A DNA stretch of 7,392 nucleotides from an uncultured Opitutales bacterium (lineage in GTDB: Bacteria; Verrucomicrobiota; Verrucomicrobiia; Opitutales; Intestinicryptomonadaceae), in the NCBI GenBank assembly GCA_900548275.1, contig URJY01000045.1:1-7392 (forward strand). The letters are read 5' to 3'. The notes under the pieces were generated by a model, which had not been told where the DNA came from, did not search any database, and was given only the letters and a program-made list of their open reading frames with translations. The position numbers and the translations under genes are program-made. Shown here in pieces: positions 1-5,672 of this stretch (positions are counted from its first letter, which is position 1; each line of letters begins with the position of its first letter).

Positions 1-35
1 TGTCTCGTGGGCTCGGAGATGTGTATAAGAGACAG
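1..35 (+). other. Nextera (Tn5) Read 2 sequencing adapter, not genomic
   Basis: Bases 2-35 match, base for base, the 34-nt Illumina Nextera Read 2 transposase adapter as I know it. Its 3' part, AGATGTGTATAAGAGACAG (17-35), is the 19-bp hyperactive Tn5 mosaic end. The extra T at base 1 is where the last base of an i7 index would sit. The adapter is fused directly to genomic sequence at base 36, so this is untrimmed library sequence at a contig end and not a resident transposon. There is no transposase gene, no second mosaic end and no target duplication. Its practical effect is that nothing upstream of base 36 says anything about the first gene's promoter or true 5' end. Confidence 0.97.
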
Positions 36-52
36 TCCAAAAATACAACAAT

Positions 53-877
53 ATGGAAGAAAATCAAAACATCGAACCCGAAGCCAACGCTCAAGAAGCG
101 GAGTCGGAGACAGTCCAAGCAGAGACTTCGACTCCCGCGCAGGAAGTTGTTGAAAATCAGTCTGCTCCCGAAATGAACAAGCACCGCAAAAACGGCAGAA
201 ACCGCAGCTCTAAGCGCGGCGGTACGTCAGGCGGTTCCGCCCAGTCGGCGGAATCCTGCGGCGAGCTTGAAAACCCGTCCGAATTCCACGAAAAGCTCAG
301 CGGCTCGAACGTATCGGGCTACGGCGAAAATTCTTCGGACGGGCAACGCCAGAAGCGCGAGCGTCGCGGCGATCGTCGCGACCGCCGTTCGGAACGCCAG
401 TTTAAGGACGAAAAGCCCGAAAACGCGGAAGCGTCCGAAGCCGCCGAATCGGCTGCGACATCCGAACCCGCCGCGGAAGAAAAGCCCGAACATACAGGCC
501 CTTCTTTCGAAAGCAGGAAGTTCACGCCCCGCGCGGTGGAAGTGGGTCTGTCCGACAGGCGTCCCAAGGGTATGCCCGTTTCCGACGCGAACGACGGCGT
601 GGTTTCGTACACGCCCGAAGACAGCAAATGTTCGATTTCGCTGTTCGACAGAATCAAGAACATTTTGAAGTCGATTTTCGGCAAAAAGGAAAACTCCAAG
701 AAACGCTACAATAAAAAAGGCGGCAAAAAGAATTGGAGCAACAACCGCGACGGCAAGCATTTCCACCACCACGGCGGGAACCGCAACGGAGGGAACAAGG
801 GCGGCTACAACAAACGCCGCTACAACGACCGCCGACCGAACGGCGGAAAACCGCGCGGCGGCAACGCCGAAGGTTAA
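53..877 (+). CDS. Disordered, highly charged RNA-binding-like protein with one amphipathic helix; function unknown
   Basis: I do not recognise this 274-residue protein as a named family. Residues 1-40 are acidic and rich in Glu, Gln, Ala and Ser. Residues 42-60 and 98-118 are Arg/Lys/Gly-rich (for example RRGDRRDRRSER). Residues 119-146 are an acidic Glu/Ala/Pro linker. The only well-ordered-looking part is residues 195-211 (ISLFDRIKNILKSIFGK), an amphipathic helix with hydrophobic residues at 197, 198, 201, 204, 205, 208 and 209. The tail (212-274) is basic and Gly/Asn/Arg/His-rich, like RGG-type RNA-binding tails and the tails of some DEAD-box helicases, but no helicase core is present. RNA binding is therefore inferred from composition only. 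The ATG at 53 has no Shine-Dalgarno, but its A-rich ACAACA leader resembles that of pgi in this window. The frame stays open back to the adapter junction, so an upstream start cannot be excluded. The gene ends in TAA, followed by a strong terminator. Confidence 0.75.
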   Translation: MEENQNIEPEANAQEAESETVQAETSTPAQEVVENQSAPEMNKHRKNGRNRSSKRGGTSGGSAQSAESCGELENPSEFHEKLSGSNVSGYGENSSDGQRQKRERRGDRRDRRSERQFKDEKPENAEASEAAESAATSEPAAEEKPEHTGPSFESRKFTPRAVEVGLSDRRPKGMPVSDANDGVVSYTPEDSKCSISLFDRIKNILKSIFGKKENSKKRYNKKGGKKNWSNNRDGKHFHHHGGNRNGGNKGGYNKRRYNDRRPNGGKPRGGNAEG

Positions 878-901
878 TCGGCAATTTCATCAGATAGAAC
901 G

Positions 902-935
902 GGGTCGCTCCGAAAGGGGCGGCCCTTTTTGTTTT
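902..935 (+). terminator. Rho-independent terminator of the first gene
   Basis: A 10-bp stem (902-911 GGGTCGCTCC with 916-925 GGGGCGGCCC, including two G-U pairs) closes a GAAA tetraloop and is followed at once by TTTTTGTTTT (926-935). It starts 24 nt after the TAA of the first gene and lies upstream of the glycosidase promoter. The two plus-strand genes are therefore probably transcribed separately. Confidence 0.93.
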
Positions 936-953
936 CTCCGCCGCGTTTTCTTC

Positions 954-982
954 TTGATGGGACGACAACCTTTCGGTAGAAT
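954..982 (+). promoter_or_regulatory. Sigma70-like promoter of the glycosidase gene
   Basis: The -35 is TTGATG (954-959, 4 of 6 matches to consensus), the spacer is exactly 17 bp, and the -10 is TAGAAT (977-982, 5 of 6). Transcription would begin around 988-991, only 2-5 nt before the ATG at 993. The -35 box coincides with the TTG and ATG codons at 954 and 957 that would otherwise offer longer starts, which argues against those starts. The promoter lies just after the preceding terminator. Confidence 0.6.
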
Positions 983-987
983 ACCGA
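973..987 (+). promoter_or_regulatory. Operator-like inverted repeat over the -10 box
   Basis: TCGGTA-GAA-TACCGA is a perfect 6-bp inverted repeat with a 3-bp centre. It covers the whole -10 hexamer (977-982). A bound repressor here would block RNA polymerase, which would suit a substrate-induced glycosidase, but no regulator gene is present in the window. The repeat is short enough to occur by chance, so the operator role is inference. Confidence 0.35.
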
Positions 988-992
988 CCCAT

Positions 993-3900
993 ATGAAAAG
1001 GGTTGCATTTGTCTTGTCCGCCGCTTTTGCGGTTTGCGTTTCGGGCTTTGCCCAACAGTTCGGGCGGTTTACGATGCTCGAAAAGGGGGTTGTTGACTAC
1101 AATTCGCACTATATGCAGACCGAGGTCGGGCGCGGTTATCAGCAGAACGATTTGAAGTCGCCGCAGATTGGGAAGACCGCCGATTCCTATTCGCTTGCGG
1201 GCGACTATGTTCTCGGCGAAACCCGCCTGAAATTTTCGCAGAATGTTTCGAAAACGAAGTCGGGAATAAACCTCGAATACAACGTTTCTTCGGAGCGCGG
1301 CGACGTGCCCGACGATTTCGCGTTCGTCTTTTATATGCCCACGCCGCTTTACAAAAACAGAATCTGGATAGACTCGGAGCAATTCGATTCGCCCGAGCCG
1401 AAAAGCTATCTTGCGAAGAAAATCCGCGTGATTGGAGAGCGCGACACGCTCGAAATTTCGGGAGAATTCGAATGCGTCGTCTCCCGCGTCAAGGCGGGGT
1501 CGCGGCGAATCTGGGGGATTTCCGACAACATAAAAATCGCCGTCCGCTACCTGAAAAGCGGCGACGGGAAATCGGCTTCGCTCAGGCTGAAAATGTGTTC
1601 CGTCGACAACATCGTCGGGAAGTGCGCATTCAGGGAATCGAATCTTGTCCCCCTCGATTTGCCCATGCCCGACGGCGACGCGGTTTTTGCGGCGGTCGGC
1701 TATAAAATTGCGCGCGGCGCAAAGGGAATCGTAATCGAGAGCGGGAAAAGTGCGGTTTTCAACGGAGTACAAAAAAGGGCGAAATATCTCGAAATCCTCA
1801 ACGGTTTCGAACCACTTTCGGCGGAGTCGAACGTTCTCGGAAAAGTTGTCGTAAACTACGCCTCGGGGAAGTCGGAAACATTCGAAATAACAAAGTCGAA
1901 CTCGGGGGCAATCGCGGGCGATGTGCGTCCCGCAGGCGCAACCGTTGCGTGGCACGGCGATTGGAAGGGCGAAAAGGTCGCGATGTACACAACCGAAATT
2001 CCGCTTTCGGGCAAGCCGATTTCGGGCGTAAAGCTTGTCAATTCAAGCGGCGCGAAATGGAAAATCGCGGCAATCTCGTACAGCGCGAACAAGTTCGGCG
2101 CAATCGGCAACGAGGAATACTACGTTATGCCGAGCGATATGTACCAACCAATCGAGAACAGACGCCCCGCGCTCAAAGGCTCGGTTCTCGACTTCTCCGA
2201 AATGCTCGACGCGCCCGCGGGAAAGTACGGCAGGGTAAAGCCCGCCGACGGTTCGTTCACATTCGAAAAAGCCGCCGACAGGCACGTGCGCTTCTACGGG
2301 GCAAACATCTGCTTTACGGCAAACACGCCGACGCACGAAGACGCCGTAAGGCTCGCCGACCAGTTCGCGGCATTGGGGTTTAACATCGTCAGAATCCACC
2401 ACTACGACAGTCTCTGCACGACGTCGGCAAACGGCGATTCCGCGCAGCTCGACGAGGCGAAAATGGAGCGGTTCGACTTCCTCTTCAACGAATTCAAGAA
2501 ACGCGGAATTTACGTTACAATCGATTTCTACACAACGCGCAAACTCCTGCGCAGCGAGTATTCCGACTTGGACTACAACGGCGACAATATGAAATTCGTC
2601 TTCGCCTTCTCCGATATGGCAACCGACAATTTCCGCCGCTTCGTATCGAACGTATTGACGCGCGAGAACAAATACACGGGGCTTGCCTACAAGGACGACC
2701 CCGCGTTGTTTTCGGCGTGCGTGCGCAACGAATCGACATATCTTATGCCGTTCAACTTTATGATTCGCACCCCGATGGAGCGCGAAGTTGTCAAGCCGAA
2801 ATTCGAGAAGTGGCTCGCCGAAAACGGCGCGAAATGGCAGGGTCGCCCCGAGATGGAGCTCAAACAGCTCTTTCTGCTCGACTGCTACGAGCGCACGCAC
2901 GGCAAGCTCGTAAAACACATAAAATCGGTCGCGCCCGACCTTCTCCTTACCGACCAAAACCATATGGGCGGCTTCCTGCTCAAGGCGATGTCGAAAGACT
3001 ACGACTACGCCTGCACGAACGCCTACTACGGACACCCGAATTACATCGAGACAAAATACCGCGTTCCGATGCACATCCGCAGCGACCCGCCCGTCGCAAA
3101 CTTCGGCGGCGACACCGTGCTCTCGTTCGACGCGTGCATATTCGGAAAACCGCTGATGATTTCGGAATGGAATTATATGAGCCCCAATCCCTATTGCGCA
3201 CAGGGCGCGTTTCTCGTGGGCGCGTACGGCGCGCTCAACGATGTCGGGGCGTTGTGCTACTTCGCGTTCGCCCACTCGTCGGAACTGATTTCAAAGAACA
3301 AGCCCGCGCAGGGCTTCGACTTCTCGATGAACCCGATTCTTTCGCTCGCCCAACGCGCGGCGGTCGCGATGTACCTGCGCGGCGACATCCAGTCGGCAAG
3401 CGTCTCGTTCCCGATTGCCCTGTCGACAGACTTCTTCCGCAACGGCTCGACAAAACGGTGGAATTACGGCGTCTGGCAATACGGAAAACTCGGACTTGTC
3501 GGCAGGGTCGGACACCTGCTTTCCGACAAAATCGGTTCTCTGAAACTTCCCGAAAACGCGGCGGCTGTGTTCGAGTCCGAACCCGCGTGGAAGTCCGTCG
3601 CTTTCGACGTTCCGAAAATCGACATTTTCGCGAAGGATTTGATTGGGCAAGCGGCAAAGCTGAAACTCGACAGAGGAAAAATCGACACGCAAAACGGAGT
3701 CTACGTAAGCAGCACTGGCGAACTTTCGATGGACACGAAAACGAACAGTTGGAAAGCCGTTTCGCCGAAGACGGAGGCGTTCGCGCTCGAGGAGGGGCAG
3801 TCGCTCAAAGGCGGTTTCGCTTCGGTGAAATCGGTGCAGTCGCAGGCGTCGATTCTGCTGACTTCGCGCGACGGCAAACCACTTGCCGACAGCGGACGCA

Positions 3901-4187
3901 TACTGATTCTGCACCTGACCGACATAATGAACTCGCGCCAAAAATTCGCCACGCAAAAGCGCGACGTAATCCTGAACTGGGGCAACCTCCCTCTGCTCGC
4001 AAAGGCGGGAAAAGTGCGGATAACGGTAAACTCGCCGCTCGACGGCTATAAACTCTACGCCGTCGACACCGCAGGCGAACGGCTCTTCGACGTGCCGATA
4101 CGCCGAGTAAATCGGCAGTCGATTTTAAACCTTTCCGTGCACAACAAAAACGGCACAATATTCGCCTACGAACTCGTCAGGGAGTGA
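993..4187 (+). CDS. Secreted multidomain glycoside hydrolase, clan GH-A (GH5-like), substrate unknown
   Basis: A 1064-residue exported enzyme predicted to hydrolyse glycosidic bonds in polysaccharide. I chose the ATG at 993 because it begins a classic signal peptide (MKRVAFVLSAAFAVCVSGFA, cleavage before QQ). Earlier TTG/ATG codons (954, 957) only prepend 13 charged and polar residues and overlap the promoter. Residues 21 to about 395 look all-beta with no recognised fold name. The TIM barrel runs from about 396 to 770. It opens with a DAPAGKYG...DGSFTFE...RFYGANI stretch that I associate with PVC-group glycosidases. NIVRIHHYD (464-472) follows. The general acid/base is probably E580 in RNEST (the clan GH-A Asn-Glu pair), and the nucleophile is probably E725 in ISEWN. 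NAYYGHP (676-682) fits strand 6. Strand 8 reads CYFAFAH (755-761), without the Trp usual in GH5. Residues from about 770 to 1064 look like C-terminal beta-sandwich material. Mechanism (retaining) and family are inferred; GH2-like or an unassigned GH-A family are alternatives. Confidence 0.88.
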   Translation: MKRVAFVLSAAFAVCVSGFAQQFGRFTMLEKGVVDYNSHYMQTEVGRGYQQNDLKSPQIGKTADSYSLAGDYVLGETRLKFSQNVSKTKSGINLEYNVSSERGDVPDDFAFVFYMPTPLYKNRIWIDSEQFDSPEPKSYLAKKIRVIGERDTLEISGEFECVVSRVKAGSRRIWGISDNIKIAVRYLKSGDGKSASLRLKMCSVDNIVGKCAFRESNLVPLDLPMPDGDAVFAAVGYKIARGAKGIVIESGKSAVFNGVQKRAKYLEILNGFEPLSAESNVLGKVVVNYASGKSETFEITKSNSGAIAGDVRPAGATVAWHGDWKGEKVAMYTTEIPLSGKPISGVKLVNSSGAKWKIAAISYSANKFGAIGNEEYYVMPSDMYQPIENRRPALKGSVLDFSEMLDAPAGKYGRVKPADGSFTFEKAADRHVRFYGANICFTANTPTHEDAVRLADQFAALGFNIVRIHHYDSLCTTSANGDSAQLDEAKMERFDFLFNEFKKRGIYVTIDFYTTRKLLRSEYSDLDYNGDNMKFVFAFSDMATDNFRRFVSNVLTRENKYTGLAYKDDPALFSACVRNESTYLMPFNFMIRTPMEREVVKPKFEKWLAENGAKWQGRPEMELKQLFLLDCYERTHGKLVKHIKSVAPDLLLTDQNHMGGFLLKAMSKDYDYACTNAYYGHPNYIETKYRVPMHIRSDPPVANFGGDTVLSFDACIFGKPLMISEWNYMSPNPYCAQGAFLVGAYGALNDVGALCYFAFAHSSELISKNKPAQGFDFSMNPILSLAQRAAVAMYLRGDIQSASVSFPIALSTDFFRNGSTKRWNYGVWQYGKLGLVGRVGHLLSDKIGSLKLPENAAAVFESEPAWKSVAFDVPKIDIFAKDLIGQAAKLKLDRGKIDTQNGVYVSSTGELSMDTKTNSWKAVSPKTEAFALEEGQSLKGGFASVKSVQSQASILLTSRDGKPLADSGRILILHLTDIMNSRQKFATQKRDVILNWGNLPLLAKAGKVRITVNSPLDGYKLYAVDTAGERLFDVPIRRVNRQSILNLSVHNKNGTIFAYELVRE

Positions 4188-4340
4188 AGTCGAAGCTTTT
4201 TCGAATAGCGCAATACGACGATTCGCCGCAAGCAATAGAGATGATGAGAACTTCATTAGTTGCGGTGTTTCGTTCCTTCGACCTGCATTCCGCCGAAATC
4301 GGACGTTGATTTCTTGCCGCTACCCTACCCGTTATCCGAA

Positions 4341-4379
4341 TTGCGAATACAGTTAAAATCTACAAACCTGTATCCGCAA
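4341..4379 (-). repeat. Inverted repeat, 12-bp arms, 15-nt loop
   Basis: Arms TTGCGAATACAG (4341-4352) and CTGTATCCGCAA (4368-4379) are complementary at 11 of 12 positions. The single mismatch is A-C in a plus-strand transcript but a permitted G-U in a minus-strand transcript, so the hairpin is fully paired only when read from the minus strand. No U-run follows on either strand, so it is not a canonical terminator. It could be an RNA structure at the 3' end of the pgi operon transcript, or a protein-binding site. Confidence 0.6.
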
Positions 4380-4431
4380 ACAACGCCGCGCCCCGTTTGA
4401 ACAACCGCAAACACAAGCGCGCAAATATACG

Positions 4432-4464
4432 ACAAGGGCGCGACTGTCATAGTCGCGCCCTTGT
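4432..4464. terminator. Perfect 14-bp-stem hairpin between converging genes, probable bidirectional terminator or palindromic repeat
   Basis: ACAAGGGCGCGACT (4432-4445) is perfectly complementary to 4451-4464, with a 5-nt loop (GTCAT). It lies between two converging transcription units, 34 bp past the lipoprotein stop, where a terminator for the minus-strand operon is expected. Neither side has a real T-run, so termination would be non-canonical. Its core GGGCGCGACTAT (minus strand) resembles the palindrome at 7333-7352, so it may instead belong to a dispersed palindromic repeat family. The hairpin itself is certain; its role is inferred. Confidence 0.6.
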
Positions 4465-4498
4465 AAATTCCGAACTTTGTTCGGCGAAGAGTCGTTTA

Positions 4499-4690
4499 TC
4501 AGTAGCGGGTCGGGTTTCCTATTCCGCCCATCCCAGGCAAGCCGCCTTCCCATTGGGCGGGTTTGCCCCACGGGAGGTCGCCGCCGTCGGTCGCCCGCGA
4601 CGGTAATTGTTTTTTACTTTCCGTGGACTCGCACCCGACCATAAACATCGAGAACAAAGCCAGAACCGTCAAAAACAATATTTTTTTCAT
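4499..4690 (-). CDS. Small lipoprotein, 63 residues, function unknown
   Basis: Residues 1-19 form a lipoprotein signal: two lysines, a hydrophobic stretch (ILFLTVLALFSMFMV), then the lipobox M-V-G-C with Cys20 as the lipidated residue. The mature part is only 44 residues. The residue after Cys is Glu, not Asp, so by the E. coli Lol rule it would go to the outer membrane; whether that rule holds in this organism is uncertain. After a polar Ser/Glu/Lys linker comes a Trp/Pro/Gly-rich segment, DLPWGKPAQWEGGLPGMGG (38-56), which looks like the functional part. I cannot name a family. The ATG at 4690 starts 24 bp after the stop of the coiled-coil gene and has no obvious Shine-Dalgarno, so it is probably translated from the same mRNA. 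A clear lipobox in a frame of this length makes a real gene likely. Confidence 0.8.
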   Translation of the reverse strand: MKKILFLTVLALFSMFMVGCESTESKKQLPSRATDGGDLPWGKPAQWEGGLPGMGGIGNPTRY

Positions 4691-4714
4691 ACCGCTTGCA
4701 AAATGATTCGAAAA

Positions 4715-5668
4715 CTACGCCTGATTGTCTGCGTCTTCCGCTTTCTCGGCGGGAGCTGCCGCAGGCTTTTCGGCGGGCTTTTCCTCAACCGTCTTTTCGG
4801 CAACCGCCGCGAGTTCGAGCAGGTCGCCCGCTTCGATTGTTTCGGGAATGCCGCGGTTCGGGTTGATGTAGCCAAGCGCCTCGTTCTGGCGGGTTTCGAC
4901 AATCACGATTTCCGAAACGAAAGTGCCTTCGCGCTTGAGTGCAATCTTCTGCGAAGCCTTCACGCCGTCAGCTTCACCCTTATTGATTACTACGATTGCG
5001 TCTTTCGGGCTTGCGGAAATGACCGTTGCGATATCGCCCTTGGGTTCGTAGGGAACTTTGACGACCTTCTTGACAATCTTCTTGCCCGATGCGTCGGTTT
5101 CCACGACTTCGACAACCTCGGAAGCTTCGAGAGTCTTGATTTTCGCTTCGGCTTCTTCGAGAGCCTTTGTCTTTACGCCAAGTTGCGATTCGAGAGTCGC
5201 AACCTTGTCCTTGAGTGCGTCGGCTTCGTTTGTTTGCGAAAGCAGAGCCTTTGTCGAAACGATTTCCTTTTTGAGGCTTTCGATGAGGGAATCCTTTTCG
5301 GCGATGCGCTTTTTGGAAGAGGCTACGTTCGCGTTGAGCGAGCGGATTTCCGCGTTCTTCTTTACGATTTCGGCGTTAGCCTGAACGCTCTTGACGCGTT
5401 CCGATTCGAGTTCGGCGTTTACGTCCTGATTGCGCTGTTCGGAAGAGCGGAGGCTACTCTGCAACGCGGCGATTTTCTCCTTGTTTTCGGCGATTGTCTT
5501 GAGCAACCCCGGAACTTTCGGGGCTTTTTCGACGAGGGTTTCACCGGGGACGCCCTTCATATGCGTTTCGGCGGTGCTGATTTTTCCGCGGGTATCAATC
5601 CACGCGTAGACACAGAACGCCGCCGCCAGCAGGGCGATGATTTTGAGAGATAGGGATACTGCTTTCAT
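4715..5668 (-). CDS. Membrane-anchored coiled-coil envelope protein, function unknown
   Basis: A 317-residue protein in three parts. Residues about 5-24 (SLSLKIIALLAAAFCVYAWI) form an N-terminal membrane helix, probably an uncleaved anchor, although cleavage after VYA is conceivable. Residues about 57-182 are a long coiled coil, rich in Lys, Glu, Ala and Leu with heptad-spaced hydrophobics and no helix-breaking prolines. Residues about 211-288 are a compact beta-rich domain (GDIATVISASPKDAIVVINK ... ADGVK ... IEAGDLLEL). This type, with a V.IN.G..DGV turn and a closing GDLL, recalls the small beta-barrel domains of FlgT-C or MreC-like proteins; I do not claim homology. The tail (289-317) is Glu/Pro/Ala-rich and probably disordered. 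The topology implies a periplasmic rod carrying a terminal domain, perhaps a spacer or scaffold. The ATG lies 4 bp after the pgi stop codon, so co-transcription is nearly certain. It has no Shine-Dalgarno; the leader is AATAACAAA. Confidence 0.85.
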   Translation of the reverse strand: MKAVSLSLKIIALLAAAFCVYAWIDTRGKISTAETHMKGVPGETLVEKAPKVPGLLKTIAENKEKIAALQSSLRSSEQRNQDVNAELESERVKSVQANAEIVKKNAEIRSLNANVASSKKRIAEKDSLIESLKKEIVSTKALLSQTNEADALKDKVATLESQLGVKTKALEEAEAKIKTLEASEVVEVVETDASGKKIVKKVVKVPYEPKGDIATVISASPKDAIVVINKGEADGVKASQKIALKREGTFVSEIVIVETRQNEALGYINPNRGIPETIEAGDLLELAAVAEKTVEEKPAEKPAAAPAEKAEDADNQA

Positions 5669-5672
5669 TTTG

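Larger units (their letters stand above)
4188..4498. other. Convergent intergenic region, no convincing gene
   Basis: This 311-bp gap separates the 3' ends of the glycosidase gene and the minus-strand operon. It holds two long inverted repeats (listed separately) and a small 6-bp hairpin, CCGAAC-TTT-GTTCGG (4470-4484), lying 14 bp from the lipoprotein stop. A 41-codon reading frame (GTG at 4184 to TGA at 4309) overlaps the glycosidase stop as GTGA, but I see no ribosome-binding signal or recognisable motif in it. No complete tRNA cloverleaf was found; a TTCGAAT at 4200-4206 lacks matching T-arm and acceptor stems. Confidence 0.6.

Noticed and set aside
29..118. 12-nt repeat GAGACAGTCCAA at 29-40 and 107-118
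   Set aside because: The first copy straddles the adapter junction. The sequences diverge straight after the shared 12 nt, so mispriming at the second copy does not explain the first; most likely coincidence.
954..992. Longer glycosidase start at TTG 954 or ATG 957
   Set aside because: It overlaps the -35/-10 promoter, has no ribosome-binding site, and places 13 non-hydrophobic residues before an otherwise ideal signal peptide.
1035..1037. Cys15 of the glycosidase signal peptide as a lipobox cysteine
   Set aside because: The preceding residues are F-A-V; a lipobox needs Gly, Ala or Ser at -1. The Ala-x-Ala-like site before QQ fits ordinary signal peptidase I better.
654..1955. Long minus-strand open frame (433 codons) opposite the first gene and the glycosidase
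   Set aside because: It spans a terminator, a promoter and two well-supported genes, has Arg/Cys/Phe-rich composition and no domain; it is an antisense shadow of GAA/TCG-rich coding sequence.
2043..3275. 410-codon minus-strand frame inside the glycosidase, and a 444-codon plus-strand frame at 2717-4051
   Set aside because: Both lie wholly within the catalytic and C-terminal coding sequence, with Arg-rich, motif-free translations typical of out-of-frame reading of GC-rich genes.
4353..4606. Short frames on both strands across the convergent gap (72 codons minus, 69 codons plus)
   Set aside because: They run through the 14-bp hairpin and into the lipoprotein gene, contain no motifs and lack initiation signals.
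4607..5653. 348-codon plus-strand frame opposite the coiled-coil gene
   Set aside because: Its Phe/Arg/Asp-rich translation is the reverse-frame image of Lys/Glu heptads; the minus-strand protein has a membrane anchor, coiled coil and folded domain.
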